From Prionace glauca (taxonomy: Eukaryota > Chordata > Chondrichthyes > Carcharhiniformes > Carcharhinidae), in NCBI GenBank assembly GCA_037974335.1, contig CM075740.1:12359071-12423070 (forward strand): DNA of 64,000 nucleotides, read 5' to 3'. A model generated the notes under the pieces. It worked only from the letters and a program-made list of their open reading frames with translations, made no database searches and had not been told where the DNA came from. Positions 55,508-64,000 of the stretch are shown piece by piece; position 1 is the stretch's first letter; every line of letters starts with the position of its first letter. The position numbers were made by a program, and so were the translations under genes.

Positions 55508-55785
55508 TGCAGGGTGGCACAGTGGTCAGAACTGCTGCCTGAAAGCGCAGAGGAATCGGGTTTGTGTGGAGTTCTCCCTGTGTCTGCTTTCGGTTATGCT
55601 TCGTGTCCTTCCACACACTAAAGATGTGCGGAGTAGGTTGATTGGCCATGCAAAATTGCCCCTTAGTATCAGCGAGACATGTAGGATAAGTGCGCGGGGT
55701 TACTTGGCCTGGGTGGGATTGGTGTGGGTGCAGGTTCGACGGGCTGAATGGTCTCGTCCTCACTGAGGGGATTCTATGATTTCTC
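55508..55785 (+). mobile_element. tRNA-derived SINE (family 1)
   Basis: GGTGGCACAGTGGTCAGAAC head, AAGATGTGCGGAGTAGGTTG body, CGACGGGCTGAATGGTCTC and GGATTCTATGATTT end. It is the nearest repeat upstream of the Ig gene. Confidence 0.8.
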
Positions 55786-56163
55786 CAAAGTCCCCAGGTC
55801 TTATACAACTATAGCAAGATTGTCTTATCCCTGTACCCCAATCCACTTACAAGAAGATTAATCTTTTAATTTGCCTATGTAATTGTTTGTACTTGTTGTA
55901 CATTTAAGTCTCACTGAAAACAAATATTTATAAATTTCATTTGACCTTCTATTTACAGGAGTACATTTAAGCTCTGTCATGACAAAGGAAAAGCCTTTGG
56001 AAATGCTTTGCAGTTGGAGTCAACTTTAATTATGGAAACTAAATAAGGATTTAACTCTGAGACAGGAAACTTAGCAGCAATAGCAATCTCCAAAAGAGAG
56101 CGAGATAATAGTCATCGTCACAGGTTTTAAGAACAAATCTGATAGGTTCAGACGAAAAGACTA
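55786..56163. other. Upstream flank of the Ig light-chain gene
   Basis: No repeat recognised; AT-rich. Confidence 0.35.
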
Positions 56164-56171
56164 ATTTGCAT
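56164..56171 (+). promoter_or_regulatory. Octamer of the Ig light-chain promoter
   Basis: ATTTGCAT, the orientation usual for light-chain V promoters, 120 bases upstream of the leader ATG. It would bind POU factors (Oct-1/Oct-2). Confidence 0.8.
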
Positions 56172-56208
56172 CCAACACACAAGGTAACACCTTCTTGGTG
56201 ACAGGTAC

Positions 56209-56216
56209 TATTAAAA
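56209..56216 (+). promoter_or_regulatory. TATA-like box of the Ig light-chain gene
   Basis: TATTAAAA, 37 bases downstream of the octamer and about 75 bases upstream of the ATG. Confidence 0.55.
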
Positions 56217-56291
56217 GAGAGAGAGATTCAGACAGTGAACCAATCTTGTCAAATAACTGGCAGAACTCGGTACCTCGGCAAACTTTTCACA

Positions 56292-56811
56292 ATGGCTGAC
56301 TGGGTCCATGTGATCATTGTGTTCATTTTTGGCCTGGCATGTGAGTATTTAAAACGTAGAGTAAATGAGCATTTTCGAAAAGTGATTGGGTGATTTTTTT
56401 CAAAAGGAATTTTTTTAAATAATTAATCTGACTAGCTTAATTTTAATATTTGGAATCTGTTTTCTTTCAGTTTCTAACGCGGCGATTACAGTCAGTCAAC
56501 CGCCTTCGAAATCTATTTCCGTCGGAGGAACCGTCCAAATAAGTTGCACCTTGTCCGGCGCCAGTTTAGGAACCACCTACATATCTTGGTACCGGCAGAA
56601 ATCTGGAAATGCTCCCCGGTATCTGTTTTATCACTACATGGGAAGCAGCACTAACAGACCGGAGTTCCAGACCGGTTTTCAGGTTCGGTATCCGGTAACA
56701 CGGGAACTTTAAGTATCAGTCAAGTTGAATCGGAGGACATGGCGGACTATTACTGTGCTATGTGGAAAAGCACGTGGAACTTCGGCAGCGGAACCATGCT
56801 GAGTGTTGGCC
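56292..56811 (+). pseudogene. Germline-joined immunoglobulin light-chain V-J gene (lambda-like), one frameshift
   Basis: The leader exon 56292-56340 encodes MADWVHVIIVFIFGLA with a GTGAGT donor; the VJ exon is 56471-56811 after TTTCTTTCAG and ends at a GTGAGT donor. Framework features: SQPPSKSISVGGTVQISC with the first Cys codon at 56545, ISWYRQKSGNAPRYLFY (Trp codon at 56587), [22 protein letters not shown] (Cys at 56754), an eight-residue CDR3 (AMWKSTWN) and [11 protein letters not shown] runs straight into J with no recombination signal between, so it is joined in the germline, as known for shark lambda (type II) and some sigma chains; RFSGS, PRYLFY and the short CDR3 favour lambda. Near 56671 the frame slips by one base, so the reading frame before it ends soon after. 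Either a pseudogene or an assembly error. No constant exon was recognised to 64 kb. Confidence 0.88.
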
Positions 56812-59160
56812 GTGAGTTAATGCCCTTCTGTTACATTGTTCAAAATTCGTTCAGGTTAACAGCAAAACAGTCACTGGGTATTTTATTTAGAATAAATTGC
56901 AACTTCCTTTTAATAATAGAACCACAATTCAATTTAACTTATACAAGGATACCCTGCAAACAACTTAAAACCCGCGTCCCCCAATTCTATAATGCTTTCT
57001 GATCTCTCTGTTGGACTGCGTTGATTTGTCTTTGCTCAGGAAGAACAGCAAATAGCCGGGGAATTTCTGTACCATCAGATCAACGAGATCAACAAAGCGC
57101 TTGAATCCTAATCTGCCATCGAATGTCCTTGCAGAGAAAGACAACATGTAGACCCCCAGTAGAGACAGTAATGCTTATATAGTTATATACCTTGTTCCTT
57201 AAAGACATCGCCAAAACTCAGTGCCTGTTTTTTGGAAGTTAGTGTCTGTTGGCACAGGTTAATAAGACCACGGGGTAGTTACTTGAATTGATTGACCTCG
57301 TGACCCCATCTAAATAGTCCATCAAATATCGCAAGAGAAAAAGGAGGTGAAAAATGGATGATAAATTTAACCCTGCACTCTGGGTTCCCCGTTAACTTTT
57401 TAGCTGGAATTCTTGTTGCACTGAATATACCGGATTTGAATTGAACTGAGGTTCAACCCGGAATGTGGATTTAAACAGGCAGTGCAGGATGATTGGCCAC
57501 TCATGAGGAAACTCTTTCTCTTCGACATTGTTTAATTGTGGAGCATCCAATGCAAAGCTTTGAATTCACAAAGCCATTGCACGCAAGACCTGTATACTTC
57601 GCTGCTGAAGCGTATGCGGGTAGCAGTTAAAATAGCGAATCGCTGCCTGATCTTCTTTGTAGTGAATGAAACATGACCAAGTTTCACGAAAGCGCAGAGT
57701 CTTTTTAAAACTAACATATTGTGTGAACATGTGACCAGTGACATTATTGAATTCTATCATTGTGCTCCAACAATTCACACTGCCAGGTTGTCCTGTGTAT
57801 TGAGCATACGCCCCACAGTCAAAAATCTCCAGTTATTTCCGCTGTTGAAATCTGATCTGGTTTTGTTGCTCATTTGGAGACAGAGACCCGTAATCAGAGA
57901 AAGCAGAATGTGACCCAATATAACAATTTCACTGTATTAATAACGTTAATCGTATTTAACGCTTACCTCTTCCACTAATAATACAGTCGAACTCGTCCAC
58001 TATAAGACCAAAAGACCACCTCTCAGCTCTTAAGCTCGCTTGGAAAGGTGCATCAATGTAGCGCCTCCATACCAGCAGTATTAAGGGCGGATTGTAATTT
58101 GGCCCAGAGTGTAGCATGGTGGATGCTGGGTCCTCAAAAGATTCTACATTTCTCCCGACTCCTATTTGTGTCAATCTCAATGTAAAACTTTCTGTTCATA
58201 TATCACTAGTGTTACACTGTTGCACAAAGTCAGGGTTACATCATCATCTCTAAGAAAAGACGCACAATTAAGGACGCAATCCGTACTAACATTCAGTCGT
58301 TTGTATCTGAAACATACCAGAGCGTTTGATGAAATATTTTTATTAATAAGATCCTCAAAATGATCTCCGCGGCTACTTTTTTCCCCACAGACAGTAATAA
58401 GGCCAATCCCTGGTTAACCTCTTTTCGCACAATGAGGATAGTCTGTCGCCACTTCCCAACATTTAGTGAGTTAGGTCCATCAATCGAAAATCTTGATTTA
58501 ATTCTAATTTAAAAGCTGTAACCACGGCCTGAGCCACTTTCCCTTCGCTGGAATGTCAGTTCAGATAGCGCGGTCAGCTTCCCGAGAGCGTCAGGACGTC
58601 CTGATATCGCGAAAGGCGCCATGGAATTGTAATGAGGAGAGTTGTCAGGAGGAGAATTGTCAGGGGAAAGATGAGTTGAGTGGGATTTCACGGATCTCCT
58701 TTCTAAGGCGCCATTCAGCCTTGACCGGCAGAGCCGCCTCCTTCTGTATGTACTACTGCTCCATGATTGCAAATGATCCATTCGAGGGATGATATGGAAT
58801 TGTGAGAGAGGAAGCGTCCAAAAACATTTTTTTTTGCCGTGAAGGAAACGTGGGAAAGAAACTCATGATCGCCTCATATTACTGATGCTCTCTAAATAAA
58901 GAAATGTGTTCATTTCAATTAAATTCTGGAACCAGCTTCTTCGAACTTTCCAACGCGCCGTTAAGGAACAGACTCCACTTTGAGCAATGCATGAACTCTA
59001 CCCAGATTGATTCAATCTCATGGAGGTGCACAATACGTGATCTCTCCTATTCCTGAGTCCTGATACCGGCGCGTAATTGATACTCAATTCCTTGTTAATA
59101 ACGTACTTCCCAAATGAGAGCAAATGATGGCCAAACAGCTGTGAAAACCCAATAGTGGCG
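56812..59160. other. J-C intron or downstream flank; no constant exon seen
   Basis: Searched by eye on both strands for the Ig constant-domain pattern (CLV..F.P, then W and a second Cys) and found none. A CGTGGGAA motif lies at 58849. No repeat recognised. Confidence 0.4.
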
Positions 59161-59162
59161 CA

Positions 59163-59495
59163 TTGTTTTTTATTCATTCGTGGGACACGGACGTCGCTGG
59201 AAGCCTAGCACTTATTGTCCATCCCTAGTTGCCCTTCATCAGATGGAAGTTGGGAATTAGCCACGTTGCTGCGGCCCTTGTGTCACATGTAGGCCTGACC
59301 AGGCAAAGACGGCAGATTTCCTTCCCTAAAGGTACATTAGTGAATCAGATGGGGTTTTCCAACAATCGTTTCATGTTTCTCAATTGCAGGCTTTTTTAAT
59401 TGCACCAACTGCCGTAGCGGGATTCGAACCGTTGGCCACAGGACATGAGCTGAGTTTCTGGATTAATAGTCCAGCGATAATAACACTTGACAATC
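59163..59495 (-). mobile_element. tRNA-derived SINE (family 3), with end block
   Basis: Reversed end ATTGTCCATCCCTAGTTGCC, then CTTCCCTAAAGGTACATTAG, CAACAATCGTTTCATGTTTC, the reversed B box GGGATTCGAACC and a head remnant TTAATAGTCCAGCGATAATA. Confidence 0.82.
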
Positions 59496-59639
59496 GATCC
59501 ATAGCCAGACCAATTGCTTCCAAAAGATCTTAATGTAGGAAACTGCAGGAGCTCTGGCAGAAATAACCGAGAAATTGCTGAATACTGGGGCGGTGTCTGG
59601 GCACGGGACAAAAGCAGGTTAATTATTTCAATGGTAAAA

Positions 59640-59910
59640 AAAGTGATTCATGGAAACACATGTGTTGAGTCTGCCGTCCATTGTGTGGAAAATTCGGGAA
59701 ACATTTATTAAAGATAATATCATCGAGCGTCTGTTCAGAAAGCAGATCTACAAATATAGGACATTAGAAACATGACCGAGAAGCCATTAACCTAACTTAT
59801 TGTGTTTCTTTGGTAAAGGGCTTTGGTAACTGCAAAGTCTGGTACTTGGATTTCGGAGAGACATTTGATAAAGATCCTGCGGAAAGATTGGTACTGGAAT
59901 TGAAGAATGC
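59640..59910 (+). mobile_element. LINE RT fragment (weak)
   Basis: GTACTTGGATTTCGGAGAGA and CATTTGATAAAGATCC resemble the YLDF..AFDK motif region of non-LTR RT. Short and diverged. Confidence 0.4.
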
Positions 59911-61249
59911 AGTAACGATTTGAAATATGTCACAACGGACAGTCTTACTCCCACTTGAAGAGGGGTGCACAGGACTCCCCTATCATACCTCTCCAAGTCA
60001 GACCATAACAGACCTTTGTATTTTGGGTGGTGGGGGTGGACGAGAGGTGCGGGTGGAGCTATGGGTGGTGGGGTCTGTATTAAACGAAGATGAAGTTAGC
60101 TGTCTGTGATTAATCGTTTTTGTGTTGTTATCAAATAACTTAATCTGGCTAGATTCCGTGCGTTGAAAACATGAAACGAGGTTAACTTGCGCGGATATAA
60201 AATTCCACCCAGGTAAAGGGATATTTCACAAGGTAAATCTCAATTTCGGAATATGCTCACCCCACACAATAAAACACGCTGAATTACCAAGCTTTGCAGT
60301 AGGCGGCTATTTCCTTAGTCAAGTTAAAATTCAATGCTATAAGGAAAAGTAAAGGAAAATATCACTGTGACGAGTATTTTCCTAGTATCTGTGGCTGTCA
60401 GATTTTCTTCATGTTGGTCTTGGGATTCCAGGAATTGAAATCCATCTAAAAGTGCATTTCCACAGAGAATTGATTTTAATTGATGGTGCTGTATTTCGGC
60501 TCACTGGCACATTGATCTCCGATACCTGTTGTCGCAGCTTGTATTCTGTATTCTGTTATTTGAGTCACCTGACCTCTCTCGCCATAATCATCTCAGCTGA
60601 TACCAGAACACATATCCGTAAAATCCCTGTCATCAGCTAGATCAGATTCATTATGCATCTTGATGAGACAGGAGGATTGCGTGTCTATTTAACTTTTGTA
60701 CTGGTCGTCGTTCTGAGTCTGAGTAACAGATCGCATTATGGAAATATACGTTTGAGGGGCGGCACATTTTCGGTAATTATTTTAAAGTAGTTCTTGAAAT
60801 CGGCAATGTTACATTCCATGAAGGTGTCTTAGTTGTATTCCTCATCGGAACTGTCCGTAAAACTGGTCATCTGGTAATACCAGGCTCCAGGTGACTTGCG
60901 GCAGCCATCTTTATTCAGTGACTCAGTTTGTTTTGTAAACATATTTTAAACAGTTGAATATGAATTCAATCAGCTGATAAATTGAATGATTAACATCACG
61001 CACATCCAATTAACATGATCTTGAGAATAAATAATTGTTAATCACGAGATTCCGGAGGCCTGTGTCCCAAAGATTTTCGTCATCCTTGGAATATTACCCA
61101 CGTGTGCAATATGGGAGGATGTATTTTGTTTAATACTTTTATATGCGACCTGAGCTGGGAGTCAAGGACATGATGGCAAAAAATCTAACTGAAAGTAGGT
61201 GAGGAAACAATGGACTCAGAAGCAAAACATATTCACCCTCGAGAGATTT
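59911..61249. other. Unassigned sequence
   Basis: About 1.3 kb with no recognised gene or repeat; a GGTGG-rich stretch lies at 60026-60072. Confidence 0.35.
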
Positions 61250-61565
61250 TGAATGGGGCTTGGAATTTTGCAGACCTCCACAGATGAATTTCAATATAGA
61301 GAAATGTGAAGTGGGGAAAATAATTCAGGAGGGTACTCATATTTCTATAGCGATGAGATAATGTGGGTACAAAATGAAAAATGAGAAAAAAGGGGTGCTC
61401 TCTTATTCATTGATAATAAGTCGAAGATTTCTCAATAATATTGGAAGCAGTGACTAATTCTAATGAGACTTTGGGTTCCTTTCAAGCGATCAACATCGAG
61501 GAGGAATAGAGTCATAACAGTGTCGCTATTCAAGTCATCGGTAAATCCACACAGAGAATGCTGTG
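61250..61565 (+). mobile_element. Old LINE internal fragment (subfamily E)
   Basis: Shares TATAGAGAAATGTGAAGTGG and AAATAATTCAGGAGGGTACT with 52.5 kb; the order matches the region upstream of the RT C-terminus in the family. Confidence 0.5.
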
Positions 61566-61578
61566 TGCACTTCTAATT

Positions 61579-61759
61579 ATGATGTGGCGCTGCCGGCGTT
61601 GGACTGGGGTAAGCACAGTAAGAAGTCTCACAACACCAGGTTAAAGTTCAACAGATTTATTTGGTAGTACAAGCCACAAGGTTTCAGAGCGCTGTCCCTT
61701 CATCAGGTGACTCACCTGATGGACTTTAAACTGGTGTTGTGAGACTTCTTACTGTATAG
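61579..61759. mobile_element. Snap-back Penelope-like end with 8-bp target duplication
   Basis: The left side carries the reversed tail GCTGCCGGCGTTGGACTGGG and AGTAAGAAGTCTCACAACAC; the right side the inverse (GTGTTGTGAGACTTCTTACT). The centre holds the CCCTTCATCAGGTGACTCAC block. TTCTAATT lies at 61571-61578 and 61760-61767. Confidence 0.75.
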
Positions 61760-61767
61760 TTCTAATT

Positions 61768-62165
61768 GCAATAAGACAACATATATCATTGATATTGAGA
61801 GGATTCTGAATAGACCTTACGGAATGTGTAAGGATAGAGAGGTTGGAACATGAAGAACAATAATGCAAATTGAGCTTGCTCTAACTGCAAGTGAAAATGC
61901 TGACAGGCACTAGGATGTCTGCTTTTGGGTCTCTAAATTTTTGCGGGTACCTTTCTCAGTGAATCAGTCGGTGTCTGATATCATTACTCCTCAGGAATTT
62001 ACAGTAATCCTGACGTCCGCACATTTACAGTAGAGAGGCTGATTCCATCCAGCAACCTGTAAGCCAGTTCCAGCTAGCAGACTCGAGGCATGAGTGCAGA
62101 CATCTTAATGGAGTCAGTTAAAGTCATATTTTCACTGAATGAAGACGAAACATTCCCCAGAATAA
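61768..62165. other. Unassigned sequence
   Basis: Nothing recognised. Confidence 0.3.
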
Positions 62166-62445
62166 ATTCTCACTGTGGCTCAGTGTTTAGCCTAAGAGCG
62201 CCAGGGACCCGGGTCAATAATTGTGCGGAATTTGCACGTTCTCTCCGTGTTTGCCTGGGTTTCGTCGGGTGCTCCAATTTCCCAAAGATGTGCTGGTTCG
62301 ATGCATTGGCCTTTCTAAGTTCTACCTCAGTGTACTCGAATAGGCACCGTAGTAAGGCAACTAATGGATTTGCGGAGTGACTTCATTGCAGTGTTAATGT
62401 AAGCCTATTGTGACACTAATAAATAAACTTAAACAATCCGATACA
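62166..62445 (+). mobile_element. tRNA-derived SINE (family 2)
   Basis: Head CTGTGGCTCAGTGTTTAGCC, GGACCCGGGTCAATAA in place of the B box, and the tail GTGACACTAATAAATAAACT. Confidence 0.78.
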
Positions 62446-64000
62446 GTGTGGTAACTATAAGCTGACAGTCACTTATAAATCTGTTGAATTGGATGTTGTT
62501 CAGGGAGAGGAAAGTCCTGAATTTGTTCAGATGTCGTAAGTAATTTATTTTCTGCGTATACTGTGTCGGTGAATTAATAGTTCCTATACATCACTGTCTT
62601 ACATCATTACAGTCCTATTAGTGTGTATAAGTCGATTTATTATAGTAAATAGTCTTTAATAGTGCTGTACTCCGAATGGGCTGTCCACTGTTCTCGTTGG
62701 GTCGTGCACATTATTCCTCACACCGTTCCTGGAAACACATTTATACACACCCATTTCCCACTGGTTAGGTTGGGACATCCTCTCAGATAACATCAGCCAG
62801 GTTCCTGACAACTGCAATCAGCTCCAAACTGATGAATTTTCAAGAACTTCTGTTATTTCACCATTAGGCTCTCTGCTTACACTACTATTTACAGCTTCCT
62901 GAATGAGGTTTGTATCGGCTTTTAATGACGGGCGAATTTGTACTTCTTAATTTACTGTCTGTAAGAATAGTGTAATGCAATTGGCTCTTTACAATGTTTG
63001 GCGACATCACAGCAATGCACATCTAAATTTTTAAAGAATTATTCCGCAGAGGATCCGGTTGGCTGTCGTGCCGCTGACCACTATTGAATCTGCAGATTTA
63101 ACGTTTACCACTGCAGGTTTCGGGTCTTCATATCCCTGCTGCCGGATTCAGCTGTCCACGGAGACAGGCACCAGGATTATAGGCGAGTCGCAGAAGTGAC
63201 AGCCCGATTGAAGTCATCATTTGACGGAACGGCCGTTGAAATCCCTTCAGTCCTCCGCGGGGCGCTTTCCAAAGTTCTAAATGAATTTAAAGGATTTAAA
63301 AAATAATGTTAAACATCTCAGTTGCTTTCATGGGTCTGCACACCTTTAACTTGATTTAAATAACGCGAAAAGCGTTGAATTTAACCATAAAATACTGACA
63401 GTTAAATAAATGGGGAAGGACATTTTGGAGAATTGTTGGCCAAGCAGAAGTGAATCATTTGATTGACTTCAGAACCTGTTGCCTCGCAGAATGTGAATCA
63501 GAATAAATTGTTTCATAATGTAATGGATACAGATCTCAAAATTCGGCTTTGTGAACTTGAAACGAAGCATCGCCGCGTCTTCGGTAATGGAAGGTTGAAG
63601 TCGTCCAAGAAAAATCAACATCTTAGCCTGGAAAGAAATTGACAGGCAGTGATTGAAAGTAGAAGCGTGCCATTTATTCACAGGAGAACAAGTGCCGTAA
63701 AACTATCAATGATTTGGGCGTTCTGCCAGGACATGGATATGAATCCACGATATTTGAACAAAAAAATCTCAGTTTGATTGTAGAAAGTTAAAAGGCAATT
63801 GGATGTGCATGTTTCCTCATTTCGTAAGTGCCGAAAAATCCAGTTGTTTGAAGATAGTGCCGCCCTTGACATCAACTGTAATCTCCACCTTCGTTGGCAC
63901 AATGTGGACGTTTCAGTTTGTTTCTTTATCATTACGTTTGTCTCCATTAACTGTACAAGGGGTTTCAGAAGACAAGTTAGCAAGAAAATAAGGTTTTTTT
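62446..64000. other. Unassigned sequence to the window end
   Basis: No gene or repeat recognised. A G+C-richer block lies at 63040-63290. Short minus-strand frames near 63.5-63.98 kb show no Ig or other domain. Confidence 0.35.

Noticed and set aside
58849-58856. RBPJ site (CGTGGGAA) downstream of the Ig gene
   Set aside because: A single 8-mer of this kind is expected a few times in 64 kb, and its flanks do not match the other modules.
63678-63983. Possible Ig J or constant piece on the minus strand near 63.87 kb (block TKVEITVDVKGG)
   Set aside because: There is no FGxG motif, no cysteine pattern and no splice sites; the similarity to a J ending is superficial.

Overview
The window reads as nuclear DNA of a cartilaginous fish, most likely a shark. 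The evidence is a germline-joined immunoglobulin light-chain V-J exon (an arrangement known from elasmobranchs), one spliced vertebrate HES-type bHLH gene, and a very high load of interspersed repeats: tRNA-headed SINEs, CR1/L2-like and other non-LTR LINE fragments, and ends of Penelope-like elements. All names rest on reading the sequence; no database was searched, and repeat boundaries are approximate to about 10-30 bp.

Layout. 1-23 kb is mostly old repeats separated by unassigned sequence. It contains a promoter-like module near 7.35 kb that copies the architecture of the HES promoter further along. 24.15-25.02 kb (minus strand) holds a complete three-exon HES5-like repressor gene with TATA box, RBPJ site and CCAAT box. 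25-30 kb is repeat-poor, AT-rich sequence upstream of that gene, with two similar CACGTGGGAA modules. 30-46 kb is a dense stack of LINE and SINE fragments inserted into one another. 48.59-50.17 kb is a roughly 1.6 kb degenerate telomeric (CCCTAA)n array that sits inside a SINE: the left half of the SINE precedes it and the right half follows it. 56.16-56.81 kb (plus strand) holds an octamer-driven, leader-containing, germline-joined lambda-like V-J light-chain gene with one apparent frameshift; no constant exon is recognisable in the following 7 kb.

How parts may relate. The HES gene should be a Notch target: its promoter has a high-affinity RBPJ site at the same spacing from a CCAAT box as the orphan module at 7.35 kb, which suggests an ancient duplication of a Notch-responsive promoter. 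The Ig segment is independent of it. The most unusual structures are the telomeric array inside a SINE, the orphan HES-type promoter, and a family of short snap-back elements made of inverted Penelope-like ends, several flanked by target-site duplications.
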